Assembly: GCA_036898135.1 (NCBI GenBank)
Contig: CM072519.1
Location: forward strand, 42,782,839-42,846,838
Origin: Oncomelania hupensis
Lineage: Eukaryota > Mollusca > Gastropoda > Littorinimorpha > Pomatiopsidae
Direction: 5' to 3'
DNA length: 64,000 bases
Below, in pieces: positions 27,708-56,150 of this stretch; the stretch's first letter is position 1, and each line of letters starts with the position of its first letter. Below the pieces are notes generated by a model, which did no database searches, had not been told where the DNA came from, and was given only the letters and a program-made list of their open reading frames with translations. The position numbers and the translations under genes are program-made.

Positions 27708-28127
27708 ATGTATGTGTGTGGATATGTCTATTGTTTGAAGGGTGGGGTTGTGTCACTTTAATTTTTTTCCACCGTATTAAAAAAATTATCACCTTTGCAC
27801 ATATATAAAGATATTTTACAGCCTTATAATTGCTAACATTAATTCTTCAAACAAAGCGAACATTGGATTCGAATTGCTCTTTCTTTACATAGTTTCAGAA
27901 ATCTATATATTCTCACCCAGGAAACTGTTGTTTTTGTTGCTGATTCACTAGTGCAAGACAAAATTAACGAAGCTTTCAAATGTTGTAATAAGGTATTGTC
28001 TGACTTTGCATAAATATGACACAAATGTTGTCATTATTTTGCAGTTTAACTTTAAAAAAAATCGATAACAAGAATTGTAAATTGTTCTGTTTTACATTTT
28101 TAAAACATTTGTTGTCCATTGTTCAGA

Positions 28128-28158
<31 letters not shown>

Positions 28159-28518
28159 CTTCTTCTTCTTCTTCTTCTTCTTCTTTCAAATAACGGGTAT
28201 GCCTGATTTCCCTTATTTCTCACATTTTACCTGCCATCATTCATAATTATGTTTGATTTATTATGCATACAAAGGGAGGAGTGGCTTTGTAGAGACAGTT
28301 ATCATTAATTTTTATCCATGCTAAGACACCGTACCGCTAGTGTCATTATTTCACCTAATTAGGGTGATTTCTGTTACACAGTGCAAGTTGTGAGGGACGT
28401 TATAGACGGAAGATCGGATGGGGGAGGGGGGGGGGGGATTGAGAGATATAACAGGTATCTTCAATCTTAGGAATAGGGGATTGGATCTGGCAAGTAATAC
28501 GAAACAGTAAAAAAAAAA
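26361..28518. other. Non-coding stretch with several microsatellites
   Basis: No gene recognised. Contains CAT/ATC repeats (27112-27188), mixed GA/TG (27524-27591), TG (27659-27704) and CTT (28129-28187). Confidence 0.5.
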
Positions 28519-28812
28519 AAAGGTAAAGGTAGTCCCATAGCCTTGTGGCCGTAGGGGAGCGTGATGTTGGAGATCACACTTATCTTGGGCCAGCGTAATG
28601 AGGGCGATGCCCAACTCTCTCCCTCGCTGCTTTACCTTCCCACACCCTCAAGAGAGTAGGTACTCAATCACAGTTGAGTCAACTGGGGGCGTTGTTGTTT
28701 GTCGCTTTCACACCTTAGCGGTCACCCATCCAAGTGCTAACCGCACCGGACGGTGCTTCACTTTCGACACAGTAGCGAGTGCTCCAACCACTGCACTATC
28801 CGACACCCCACG
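28519..28812 (-). mobile_element. SINE with tRNA-like and 5S rRNA-like head
   Basis: Read on the minus strand it begins with GGATAGTGCAGTGGTTGGAG (tRNA box A-like, about 28799-28780), followed by GCGGTTAGCACTTGGATGGG and TGACCGC. The latter closely resembles the 5S rRNA internal promoter box C region (known 5S form: GGTTAGTACTTGGATGGGAGACCGC). The body continues with AAGCAGCGAGGGAGAGAGTTGGGCATCGCCC. A second copy of the same body and 5S-like motif occurs at 29521-30175. Confidence 0.65.
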
Positions 28813-28971
28813 AAACAGTGCTTAGATTGAAACACTGATTACAAAGAGAGCGTGTTTGTAGCCAATGCTGGCATTCACGAGATTCAATGCATCAAGGTAT
28901 TTTAACATACTTACAATTTTGAGAATATTCTTTCTCCCTATCGTCACGCAGCCTTTTGAAACGTGTTCCAG

Positions 28972-43637
<14,666 letters not shown>

Positions 43638-43698
43638 ACTGGGAGCTAGGTTTTGCATTGTTGGTGTTGATGACAAGTGTCTTTGAAACAACTAAGAC

Positions 43699-43759
43699 CT
43701 TTTGAGATCTACCCCTCTTTGAGATCTCCCACCTTTGAGATCTCCCACCTTTGAGATCT
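43699..43759. repeat. Short tandem array with AGATCT units
   Basis: About four units of TTTGAGATCT(C/A)CC type, 15-20 bp each, just after the stop codon of the ankyrin-like gene. Confidence 0.85.
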
Positions 43760-44390
43760 AAATTAATTTTGGAAGGTGTTTGTCACCCAGTCAAGTTGGC
43801 GCTGGCAACTGCAAATCATTGGTGACCTAGTGTCCACTCTGCACTACTCTCAACTGCTGCGCTCATTCTAAAGCACAGCAATTTGTGCACAGCAGCACTG
43901 AACAAGGGAGAGCAAAACCCATCCGTGATGTTTGTGTCAGATGTTGGGTGGGTTGGTGGTCAACACATTTGTTCATTTCTCACTCTTTGGTGATAAAAAA
44001 TACAATGAGATAATTGCCACCGTGCGATGTGGTTTCCTTTCAGGATTATTGTGAAATACCTCAAGCGTGGCTGTTTTGGTGGAGAAGTTACAGCCTTACA
44101 AAATCGCACATTGTGTTGGAAGGAGAATAAAGCAGAAATGTCAGACAGTATAACGTTGTGCAAGTCAGCTGCCTCCACCACGTCTACTTTATAGAAGTGA
44201 GTTTGCAAGAAAACGTTATTAAATCTTATAAGAAATGAAAATGAGCCTTGTTTATTTTAAAAGTAATGAACACGGGGCACAAGCCAACAATGTAAGACAA
44301 TATGTGTGAGTAATACACAGGGAATAGGTAGTCTGACTTCTAGAAAGTGGACTGGAGAGCATAACCCTTATTAGATGCCATCCTCGAAAG

Positions 44391-46709
44391 CAGAGGTGGC
44401 AAACTCAATCGCACAGCGGGTCAAAACTCAGATCACACGTAAGGTTGCTGGCCAAACAGGATAAACATTCAATAAGCGGAAAATTATACTTTTTTAAACA
44501 TTAATATAAACTAAAACATAAAAAAGTTTTAATAATAAAAAATCATAGACAAACCCATTTTTGCTCATGCCAGTTTGTCAGAGCTGGATGTGTGGCATCT
44601 TTTGTTGGCTACAAATTCGTTTATGTTGGGAGTAATGTTCTTTGTCATTGAGATTCTCATGACGCACTGCAAGTGTTCATCAATGAGACCACTCCTCTGT
44701 GATGATTTGTTAATCTTCATCACAGAAAACAGCTGCTCACACAGATATGTGCTACCAAACATGCTCAAGGTTCGAGCCACATATAGACGAAGCTGGGGCA
44801 TCTTTTCAGGAATGAAACGTGTGAACTGTGCAGGCCACAGTGTCATATTTTGCCTTTAGTGTCCTACTAGACTGCAACCTTATGCGCTCCATCTTCAAAT
44901 TTATAGGTGCAGTTTCCATGTCTTATGGTCAATGGGTTATGAAACAGCTCAAAATTACTTTTCTGTGATTCAAGATCACTAAAGCGCTGTGCGAACTTGG
45001 CGCGAAGTAAGCTAAGTTTTTCAAGAAAGTGACCATTGGGAAACACCATAATATTGACTTCGTTCAACATTGCTTGGCAACAAGAAAAGTGAGACAATTT
45101 GCATTGGTATATTTGTGTCTCCCATAAGCACAGCTTCACTTGAAATGCCTTCACTGCATCATTCGTATCAGTGATCAAGTGGTCCTGTCCCTGAAGCTGA
45201 AGGTTCAAGTTGTTGAGATGAGTGGTTACGTCAGACAGAAACACCAACTCACATTTCCACTTTTTATCAAGAAAAAATGTGGAGTCTTTTCCTTTGCTCT
45301 CCATGAATTAACAGATTTCCTCGATCAGCTGAAAAAATCTACTGAGAATGTTTTCCCATCTTAGCCACCGCATCCCTGATGATTTAAACCTTTGGCTCTG
45401 ATAAAGTTGACGGTTTGTGTTACAGTGCTCATTACACCTTCCATGTTGAGGACTTTACCACACAACGATCCTTGGAGTATGATGCAGTGATATGCTATCG
45501 GTTTACCAGTACAGTTCTCCTGCATCTTTAACCGCATCCTTCCAACTAGTACACTTTTTTTCGCCGCACATCGCTGGTGCTCTATCAGTTATAAGTCCAA
45601 CAAGTTTGTTCCAAGGCAGGTTTATGTTGGTGAAACTTTGACATAAACATTGTCAAAAATATATTTTCTTGTCAATGTCCCATGCATGGATTTCATATGC
45701 AATATTTCTTCTGTAACATTTAAACTGGAGTCCACTCCACAGATGAAGATGGCAAGCTGTGCAGTGTCAGTCATGTCATTACATTCGACAGCAAGGGAGA
45801 ATGCAACAAAGTCTTTTTCATTTTTTGATCAGCTGTGGTTTTACATCGGTGTCTATCTCACAAATCCGATATTCCGATAAAAAACATATTTCTGCTGGGG
45901 CTTACATTTGCAAACATCTGCTTTTTGTCTGAATGCAAGAGGTCACACACTTTCATCATGCAGCGCTTCAGAAGCTCTCCTTCTGTAAATGGTCGGCCTG
46001 ATTTTGCGATCTCCTCCGCCACAATAAAACTTTGCTTTCACAGCAGCTACAGTTTGTGATTTTGCTTTGGTGAAAAACCTCTGCTGTGATGTTAGATTCC
46101 TCTTCAATTCTTCCATCTTCTGTAGCTTCTGCTCTGCATTCAGGCTTTTTAACTTGTCTTGATGTTTAGTCTCGTAATGCCGTCTCAGATTATATTCCTT
46201 GATCACCGCCACATTATCTTCACAAATTAGACACACAGGTTTACCGCCAAAGCCAGTGGCTTTGAAAGGCTCTGTTTTCAGAATCTACTTTTCTCTTGGC
46301 CATTTTAAAGGCTAGATTTGATTTTAAAAAAAAAGATTGTGCATTTACCCACATATGCTTGATTGACGCTTGATTGATATCATGTTGGCCATAGCAGGAA
46401 AACTTGATGTAATATCTAGGTACTACACTACTTTCATTTCTTATGCGCCAATCCAAAACGAACAACTGAGCGTTGCTGGGATACTGTAATGACGAACATC
46501 CATTCACAACTTTTATTTTCGCTTATTCTGATCAAAGCGAAAACGCTCTCAGCTCTTAGAGAATTTGTTTTGCACTTTATATCGCAGGGAAATAAAAAGA
46601 TATTTTTGCGTAAAATTCTTTCTGACCGGATATAATTGTACGCCGGTCAAGACCTCTCGGGCCTGACCTGATGTGGCCCACTGGCCTTGAGTTTGACAAA
46701 TGTGCTCTA
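44391..46709 (-). pseudogene. hAT transposon with broken transposase (GTF2IRD2/Charlie-like)
   Basis: Minus-strand fragments in order: an ATG start MAKRKVDSENRAFQ near 46300; a BED-like zinc finger CLICEDNVAVIKEYNLRRHY (about 46236-46175) and the H of the motif; a middle segment in 45304-44867 with FLSDVTTHLNNLNLQLQGQ; and the hAT C-terminal dimerisation region with FGSTYLCEQLFSVMKINKSS (about 44750-44700). Frameshifts and stops separate them, so it is dead. The ends are related inverted repeats: CAGAGGTGGCAAACTC at 44391, and at 46709 (reversed) TAGAGCACATTTGTCAAACTC. These fit the CAG(A/G)GGTGTCAAACTC-type ends of Charlie-like hATs. No 8-bp duplication is visible. Confidence 0.8.
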
Positions 46710-46754
46710 AAGAGTTAAGTTAATTCCCCTACTCTGCGTTTTATTTATTTATGT

Positions 46755-46985
46755 AATCATTCTTATTAAGCACTTCTGCAGCTCAAGAGCTGCTCAAGAC
46801 GCTGGCCAATACAGGATCAACTCGAGCCGCATGAGGTACCCACTTGCAGCCTTTGATACTCAGACAACTGAGCACAATCCTGTGTAACCGGGGATGGAGG
46901 GAGTAGGGACCTAGTGCTTTGCTGGATATATTTGTGTAGCCAACACTCAGCCTAGGACATGAGAGTCAGGATCTTAAAAGTCCAT
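46755..46985 (-). mobile_element. Divergent SINE family A copy, reverse orientation
   Basis: On the minus strand it reads AAGATCCTGACTCTCATGTC, GGATTGTGCTCAGTTGTC and GAGTTGATCCTGTATTGGCC, then GAGCTGCAGAAGTGCTTAAT, matching the body of the copies at 42714 and 57668. Confidence 0.7.
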
Positions 46986-47299
46986 GTGCTGTTTTATACA
47001 TAATTTTGTCTCCCCTTATCAATATTGCCAGCAGACGCTCCTTTTTTTTTTCAACTAAACTAACGATGTCTTCATAGAGAGGATTAATATTATTATACTC
47101 TGTTGTGCGGTATTGTAATGCTGTAACTGTAGTGGTAGATGTATACAATTATTTATTTATTTATGTTTTATTTGTTTTATTACTTTATCTAGAGAAGAGA
47201 GTGTCTGTTGGCAAGCATAAACAAGGGAGACAAAAGGTTTGGGTTATATGTAGTTGTTTCACCTAACAAAAATGGACAGCAACTTAAACCTTTAGTCTT

Positions 47300-47333
<34 letters not shown>

Positions 47334-49244
47334 TTCAATTATATATTTATTTAATTATTTGGAGTTATTACTTATTGTAATTCTACTATAATACTCAATA
47401 TTTATTTTTAAATTTCTTGTTTCCTTCATTTCTTTATTTTCTGCTTGTTTTCCTTATGGGCATGATATTTGTGCTTTAGATAAACTCATTTTATGCCTAG
47501 TCACATGTTGGTTGTTACACAAATGATTTGTTTTGAAAGGTGATGATAAGGAGATGATAATGAGGGTGATTGTGGTGTTTTTTTTTCTAAAGAATTAGTA
47601 TCTCTTCGCATATATATCTACATAGAGTAGAATTAGTAGCTCATGTACCAGTTCTGGTGGTATAGTACATGCATGTATTATTAGTTCTAGTTATACATTG
47701 TACCTGTTGTGGTGTTATATCCGTTCTGGTTAAATATTGTATCAGTACTGGTGATAAGTTATACTAGTTCTGGTAACATAGTGTACCAGTTCTGGTGATA
47801 TTATTACATCTGTTGCAATCCCAATGTAACTTATGCAATTATGTACAGTATTCCAGGTTGAAAAGGCAACAGAGGTGTTTAAAAATAAATGCATACATGT
47901 AGCTTGACTTTCCTGTACAATATGTGCTTCATGCACTTGTACATTCCTCTTAAAATTGTTGATGTCAGACTGCTTCCTTTTGGCCATGCTCTGAGTGGTA
48001 GAAGGTGTGAGTAGGCTCTGCACAGGAGTGATGCTGTTATGTTTACTGAGTTTTAAAACCTCAGTTTTGGATCATAGCTGTTTTTGCTTAAAATGTTTAT
48101 GACCAGCTATTAGAACCTTGAGGAGGGTTTTTAAAAGCGGTTAACTGCACTGTATAAATCTACTCCATATTTTTCATTTATCTTGTAAATATTATTACAC
48201 CAGTTTAATATGCCTAATATTTCTGTGGAGGGTGTTACCATGTGACTATGATGTATTGATGGCATGCTATCCACCATTACTACAGTGCTGCTTTGAGCTT
48301 TTACTGAAATATATAGTGGATGTACGTGCTCAACACCCTGAGCAATCTTATATAACTGAACACTGCAGAGCAGCGTAGACTTGATATGGTTTCAACTCGA
48401 TCCCTATTAGACCATTGTTTCTCTTGCATTCCTCTGCATGCTGTTTAGCCATTTGCATGAGTTAGAAAAAAAAAAAAGGTTTAAAAAAAAGACACCTCAC
48501 AGCATTGGACCAAACCAACAAACCTATCACCTAATCCTGCAGTTTGGATCAGTTCAATTAAGTAACGATAGTTGTTGTTTTGCACTCTCAACCCAAATGC
48601 TGGAACCGGATAACATTAGAGAGCTTTAGGAGGCAAAGAAACTTGGTTCGTAGTTCTTTTTCGTAGGAAAACCCCACCATCTACGTTGTAACTTTTGCGC
48701 TTCAGGAAGGTCATGACCTCCTCATTTGCATTACGAAGAAAACTTTGCTGAGTGAAAATGCGGAATTTTCAACATTTTGACGAATCGTGATTCTCAAGTA
48801 AGTTTCTGGTATTATTTACATATATCGGGTCAGTTGCTATAAACGTAAGCTTGAATAAATGCTTTGACTGTATTCTCTCACAATTTCTTTTGTTGATTCA
48901 TTAAAATAGGTGTACTTTGCTCCAATAAAAGGGTGCTGCTTTTGCTTTTAAATGTAAAATGGTGGAGGAGTTTGTGGTTCCGATTGAGTTTTTCAACTTA
49001 AGCTTTGCATTATGTCTAGGTTTCAAGTGTCTCCTATGGGCTTGGTAATGATGTAAAATCACTTTCTTGGTGCATTCTTATGAATGTGCACTAACAGCCC
49101 TTGGTTTAGATCACAGGCTCTGAAGTCTTTTCTTTTGTCTTTGTAAGTTCATAGGCTTCCTATGCATAGTATGTAATTGATGCCTACAAAAGACAAGATT
49201 TCACAGCCTGTGGTTTAGATGAGCCCTATACTACTAGGTTCGAG
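46986..49244. other. Non-coding stretch with a degenerate minisatellite
   Basis: No gene recognised. Contains a T run (47301-47328) and a degenerate minisatellite (47645-47815). The peptide-length open frames have no recognisable features. Confidence 0.45.
47645..47815. repeat. Degenerate minisatellite, unit about 25-33 bp
   Basis: Recurring GTACCAGTTCTGGTGGTATA-like units: TACCAGTTCTGGTGGTATAG, TACCTGTTGTGGTGTTATAT, TATCAGTACTGGTGATAAGT, TACTAGTTCTGGTAACATAG and TACCAGTTCTGGTGATATTA. Confidence 0.75.
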
Positions 49245-49555
49245 CGAGAGCTGTGGCCAAGTGGGCTAAGGCGGGACTAACTTGCCTTGTCCACAAACCA
49301 GAAACCAATGGCGCCTGACAGGTGTGGGTTCGAGCCAGCATCTGGGCGTTATGTTTCTCCGAATATTATTTACTTTCGACTCGGGCAACGTCTCGGGGGT
49401 TTTCTCTGGGTACTCCGGTTTGCTCCCCCAGCAAAAATGTCAATTTACAAATAATGTTAGGTACGTAGGGTTTGGGCGCGCCACTGGCTGCGACCACGCC
49501 TTCCCCTAGGGAGGCGGCCCAGAGTTTCCCGATAGAAAGGGATAATAAACTGCAG
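49245..49555 (+). mobile_element. tRNA-headed SINE with V-type core
   Basis: Box A region GTGGCCAAGTGGGCTAAGGC (about 49254-49273) and box B GTGGGTTCGAGCC (49324-49336). These are followed by the conserved core GGGTTTTCTCTGGGTACTCC (about 49397-49416) and a body ending in GGGATAATAAACTGC. Confidence 0.75.
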
Positions 49556-49893
49556 CACTAACAGGTTCGTAGGCCTAAACGGATTAGTTAGTAGGCTAAC
49601 GTAGGCAGTGAACACAAGTTGGGGCTATAGAAGCTCTCTAATTTATGTGCTTTTTTAAAAAAAAAAAAAGAAGAAGAAGAAAGAAATACCAATGCTATAT
49701 TCTAAACTTCAACTAAACTTTCGTTGGGCAAAGTGTCTGTTTTAGCCTGTGATGAACCAAATCTTAAGACTCGTGCATTTTCGAGGAAAACATCCTCCGC
49801 AAATTAGAGAGTTATGATGGCATTTACCTCCCCTGGATAAGGACGAACAAAATTTCATTTGCAACTAAAGGCGCTGCCACTTCAGAACCACAG

Positions 49894-50472
49894 TGTTACG
49901 TTGAAATGCGCACGATAGATCTAATCGTTTCGATTTGCAAAGTATTCATTAATAGAGTTTATTTACCGTTGATTTGAGTTTGCATTGTTGTTAGAAGAAG
50001 CTTTGTATAACGTTGGTAATTTTAGTTAGTCAATATTATTGGAGAATTCTCTAGATTTGCCTGTTTACTGTCAATAGAAGCTTCGCGAGAAGGCGTAGAA
50101 GTTTTGAGAACATGCTTGGATAGAAAGGAAAGATGTATGACATAAGACAGTGATGACGAAGTTAGAAGCGATTGGTTAAATTGCGTCATACTCGATTGAT
50201 CCAGGGTGTTCAGGAGAAGAGAGAGGCTATATATGTGCCGCACTGTTTTGAGAGAGGGGAGTGTTGTTGTAAAAGTGAAAAGGCGATTGTATGCAGTTGT
50301 TGATGTGTGCTGAATAAAAGTGGAAAACTTCATACGAAGACTCAGTGACTTGTATGCTGATTGAACGGGTTGCGTGGTTAAACGAATCCGAGTTTACACT
50401 CATCAGGAGTATTCACGCATTGGGGCTGAATCTACTACTGATAGAAAACACCACCATCAAACGAGTGTAACA
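49894..50472 (+). mobile_element. Solo LTR, family S, copy 1
   Basis: 579 bp starting TGTTACGTTGAAA and ending GTGTAACA, an imperfect TGTTAC/GTAACA inverted end pair. It is flanked by exact 5-bp CACAG (49889-49893 and 50473-50477). Internal order fits an LTR on the plus strand: a TATATA box (50228-50233) and an AATAAA signal (50313-50318). A close relative lies at 61506-62144. No internal retroelement coding region adjoins it, so it is a recombinational solo LTR. Confidence 0.85.
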
Positions 50473-50477
50473 CACAG

Positions 50478-51410
<933 letters not shown>

Positions 51411-52030
51411 TTCCCTCCCCCCCCCCCACCCCCCGAGGGGGTGCCGGAGGTTTCGGTATAAATAGTATCCCCACTTTCTGGAAATATAATGCTTTAAATT
51501 CCCACTGTCGCTGTCTTTCTCCTTTGTTCTTTCTCATTCCTACTCTGCTCTATCAATCTACTATTCATCTTCTTCTTCACTAGACCAGTCACCTAACTTT
51601 TTTCTTGAAAACTCTTCTGGGACAGAACTCCTCATTTGTGTTTGAGGTCTGTTGGATCAGCTTGGGAATATTGGATGCTTTCTGCGAAATGGTCACTGCA
51701 GGGGCTTCCTATGATGTTATTATTTGGCAATGTAGGCATTTTATATGTATGTGTTTTGTTGATATTTTATAGTGATGTTTGTAATCGATTTTATTTTTGT
51801 AAACGGGAGTTCGATAAATTAGAGTATAACCTCAGCATCCCCTGCGTTGGATGTCTTTATTGTAAAGTGAGCGGCTTGTGGATTGACTTCAGTGTTACCA
51901 CTAGGGTTGATTCGGCAGATCTTCTATGCGGATTAGGGGTGAGTCCTCTTTCAGCGATGTTCTGGTCTTGATGTTGTGGTCATGATTCGGCTCTTTGCAG
52001 TCTGCTGGACCCTGTAAGCAATGAATAACT
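51411..52030 (+). repeat. Dispersed repeat family B, copy 2
   Basis: Same order of landmarks as copy 1: GGTGCCGGAGGTTTCGGTAT, CCCCACTTTCTGG, GTCTGTTGGATCAGCTTGGG, TGTCTTTATTGTAAAGTGAG and a CTGCTGGACCCTGTAAGCAA end. It has small indels. Confidence 0.75.
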
Positions 52031-53430
52031 ATCTGGACAATAGTTATTGTGTATGTGCGCTGTTTCTGCAATGCTTTGTTGTAACAAGCCGTATGGTACT
52101 ACAGTAGCATTGCTTAGCGCCAAAAAATTTATTTGCAAAACGATGCTAGTCGTTTTATAGCATGATTCAATAATTGTTTGACATACTGTGAAATTTGTTT
52201 TCAAATGTGAGTAATCAGGGAAAGGGAAGTAACCTGAAAAATATTTCCGGTTGTGTTGTTACTTCCCTTGGCAGTTTAGCCATAATTTTTGTGAACTCCT
52301 AGAGACAAATCTTCCTTGTTAATTTTAAAGCCGGTTGTCCTTAGATCGCAAGATCAAGACAAGTAAGTAATGAAAATCAAATCGGACAAGCTTTAAGGCA
52401 GCAAAGCACCAACTGTCAATTTTACCAAAACCGGCTTTGTTGGACTTGCTAAACTTCTAAGCTATCTCTACTTCACACTGACCAATTAGCTCATAAAGGG
52501 TTTATTAGTTCAGTTGAAGTGTCATACTGCAAATAATTTGTGTTATATATATTGTTTTTCATATTTTCATATATAACACAGTATTTTCAACCAAATCCAT
52601 ATAATTTGAAACGCACATTTGCCCAAAAAGAACTTGTTAAATGCTCAGAAAGAAAAAAGAGTGATATCTGGATATCTCGTATGAGAGAGCTATTGTTTTA
52701 TTATTGGAAATAATACGTAACGTGAAATATTGTTTGGACACCTTATATGAGAACTTTTATGTAATATAGTTGAGAAGAATGTACTAAAGTTGCATGAAAA
52801 CTATTGTTGGAGATTAAAACTTAATGTTATGTGTGGACATCTATACGTGAGCGTTAGCATTAAACACGTGTGAGAAAATAAACATAAAAGCTCATCTTGT
52901 ATGAAATCTATTGTTCATTAATATGATAGAGAAACTGACTTTGGACTTAACATATGAAAACTTTTGCGTACACTAATTAATAAATTTTTTTAGAGGGTAG
53001 TCTTATTTTCACACATGAGAATGTTTGTTTTTTAGCATGTTTGAGATAAATGACATATTGTGAAACATCATGATGTTTGAGGAAAATTAAAATCTGTATG
53101 AAACATTTGTGTGTTAATGTGTTTGAACAAAAAGTCCCAATAATCTTGTCATAGTCTTGAATGAAAATTGTTTAGTTTGGAATAGTTATTTACAACCACT
53201 ATGTGGTCCTTGTGTGACTATTTACTGTTATCATTATAATAATAATTATTATTATTATAAATATTATATTATCATATTGTTATTAAATTATTCTTTTTTT
53301 GTTGTAATTAGTTTTTGTTAATTTTGTTTATGATTTATTCCTGACCATATTGTAGACGGAAAGCATAAAATATATTTCAACAGAAAATTAAACCAATGAT
53401 CATTTTTTATTTTAAAAAAAAATTAATCCC
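52031..53430. other. AT-rich non-coding stretch
   Basis: No gene recognised. A 13-bp inverted repeat, AAAGGGAAGTAAC / GTTACTTCCCTT, lies at about 52218-52271. From about 52640 to 53110 a loose TATGAGAACTTTT-like motif recurs at irregular spacing. Confidence 0.4.
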
Positions 53431-53489
53431 TTCATAAATTTATAATCGCCCATACCTCCACTCCCCACCACAGTCCCAACTCTTCCTCG

Positions 53490-53559
53490 GTATTATTATT
53501 ATTATTATTATTGTAATTGTTATTGTTTGTTGTTGTTGTTGCTGTTGTTGTTGTTAACC

Positions 53560-53618
<59 letters not shown>

Positions 53619-53628
53619 TGAACCATTG

Positions 53629-53688
<60 letters not shown>

Positions 53689-53698
53689 TGAACCATTG

Positions 53699-53751
<53 letters not shown>

Positions 53752-53752
53752 A
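53490..53752. repeat. (ATT)n array with a 70-bp higher-order duplication
   Basis: ATT/GTT runs containing two copies of ATTGAACCATTGATATTAAA exactly 70 bp apart (53618 and 53688). Confidence 0.9.
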
Positions 53753-53987
53753 ATTTATTCATCCTTTCCCAACCCCTAACCTGCTAACTCCCTTCTCCAG
53801 TGCAAACTACCTTATCCTCCCTCACCTCAACCCTGTGCCGTTCATTTCTTTGACATGTTGAGAGATACATTTGCATGTACAACCATGATTTCCTGTCTTT
53901 TAAAGTTGTTACCATCAATTTTTTTATATTTGGTCTTGGTGTGGTGATGAGGATGATGATGATGGTTGTTGTTGTTGTCTCGTCAGT

Positions 53988-54515
53988 TGCTGGTGGGGTA
54001 TCATGGTTTTCTGTGTAAATAGTATCCCCACTTTGTGGAAATGTAGTCCTTTAAATTACCACTGTTTCTGTCATTCTCATTTGTTCTTTCGCGTACCTAA
54101 TCTGTTCTATCAATCTACTATCTTTTTTGCTAGACCAGTCATCTACCTTTTTTTGTTTTGTTTTTAGGTCAGCTTGAGGATATTGGACACTTTCAGCCAA
54201 ATGGTCACTAGGGCGGTCTATGGTATTATTATTTAGCAATGTAGGCATTTTATATGTATGTGTTTTGTTAATATTTTTGTAATGATGTTTATATTCTATT
54301 TTGGTTTTGTAAACGGGGTTCTATAAATTAGAGGACAGCTCAGCTTCCCCTGCTTGGGATGCCTTTATTGTAAAGTGACCGGCTGGTGGAGTGCCTTCAG
54401 TGTTACTATTAGGGTTGTTTCAGCAGATCTTTTATAAGGATCATGTGTGAGTACTCTTTCAACCAAGTTGTTGTCCTGATTCAGCTCTTTGCAGTCAGCT
54501 GGATTCTATAAACAA
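53988..54515 (+). repeat. Dispersed repeat family B, copy 3
   Basis: Divergent copy: AATAGTATCCCCACTTTGTGG, TAGACCAGTCATCTACC, GGTCAGCTTGAGGATATTGG and CTTTATTGTAAAGTGACCGG. It has internal deletions. Confidence 0.7.
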
Positions 54516-54752
54516 TGACTAACTGGCGTTCAAGTTTAGATGATTCATTTAAATCAGCGTGAAGGCTATTTTAATGAAAGCCTATTTAGATTTTGAAGTG
54601 TGTGTGATTAATGTTAGTATTATTATGTACTGATTAATGTTCTTTGGGTTTGGACTTTTAAGTTGGTTTTATTAAAGCAAAAGACTCATAGAGTTTTGTC
54701 AAACTTCACCAGAAATGTTGGAGTTTTTATGGCTGAATGAATGACAAGTTAT

Positions 54753-55300
54753 TAAATACCCCCACTTTCTGGAAATTTAGTGCTTTAAATTCCCACTGTC
54801 GCTGTCTTTCTCATTTGCTCTTTCTCATTCCTGCTCTGTCCTATCAATCTGCTATACTATCTTCTTCTTCGCTAGATCAGTGACAAACCTTTTTTCTTGA
54901 AAACTCTTCCTGGACAAGACTCCTTGTTTGTGTATGAGGTCTGTTGGATCAGCTTGGGAATGTTGGACGCTTTCTGCCGGGTGGTCACTAGGGCTTCCTA
55001 TGTTATTATTTAGCAATATAGGCATTTTATATGTATATGTGTTTTGTTGATAATTTATAATGATGTTTGTATTCTATTTTGTTTTTGTAACTGGGGGTTT
55101 GATTAGTTGGGGTAAAGCCTCAGCCGTCCCCTGCGTGGGATGTCTTTATTGTAAAGTGACTGGCCGGTGGAGGGCATTCAATTTTCCCACTAGAGTTGTT
55201 TCAGCAGATCTTTTATTCGGATCTGGGGTTGTCCGGTCCTGATTTCGCTCGGAAGAGTCCGCTGGACCTTAAGCAACAATCAATCAATCAATCAACCAAA
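54753..55300 (+). repeat. Dispersed repeat family B, copy 4
   Basis: Begins at ACCCCCACTTTCTGG, so 5'-truncated, and ends GGAAGAGTCCGCTGGACCTT followed by an AATC repeat. The variable short tandem repeat after the same end in each copy suggests a retroposon tail. Confidence 0.75.
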
Positions 55301-55684
55301 TGTTTGTTAAAAGTTCTTTTGTCTTCAAGAATACGGTATGAGGTTAAAAAAGTAATGCACTATACAAAAACTAGGAAAACCTCGTCCTAGAGACTTGTAC
55401 TAAATAACATCATCGATCATAATGTGCATTAATTCACTCTTCTGTGATATATTATCCAGTGCAAAACTTTTAAGAAGATAACCTCAGACTCTGTTTTAAC
55501 TCTTGGGTAAACACTCGAGTCATCATTTTATAACGGCTATTATTTCATTATTGAAGTGAACTATCGGTGACCCAACAGTAGCACAAGCACAGCTTGGGTC
55601 TCTGCAAAAAAAGATAGAAGTAGGTATGAACTGTTACATGTTAACCTAGCGTATACATGACATTCACAGCCTCGAGTCCAGGGT

Positions 55685-56150
55685 CCTATCTTATCCTATC
55701 CGATAACTCGAAGGTCTTTGGGGCGCCACAGATGATCCTTTAACTGGCGAACTCCATCTTTCTCTGTCCTCAGCAACCCTCATGGCTTCGCTCAGTGTCA
55801 AGCCAGTCCATTCCCGAATGTTGTCCTCCCACTTCTTTTTCTATCTCCCTCTTCTTCTGCCTCCTTGCACCGTGCCTGACAGGATGGTCTTTGCAAGGCC
55901 GGATGTTCTGGTGACGTGGCCATACCATCAGTGTTTCCGTTTCTTCATCACTGTGAGCATGTCATCGTGTTGTCCAATGGCTTGTGTGATGGTCTGTCGG
56001 ACTTCGTTGTTTGTGATGTGCTGGCTATAGGAATTGCCCAAAAGTCTTCTGTAGCACCTCATCTCCATGCTTTGTATTCTTCGTTGGAGATCTGCTGTGA
56101 GGGTCCATGTTTAGCCTGCATATAGGAAGTTGGAAATGACAAGGGAGCGC
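55685..56150 (-). mobile_element. LINE 3' end, left arm of an inverted pair
   Basis: The TATCC repeat tail (55689-55700) and terminal block AACTCGAAGGTCTTTGGGGC identify the same LINE family as 7180-8769, here on the minus strand. It extends inward to GACAAGGGAGCGCG near 56151. Confidence 0.85.
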
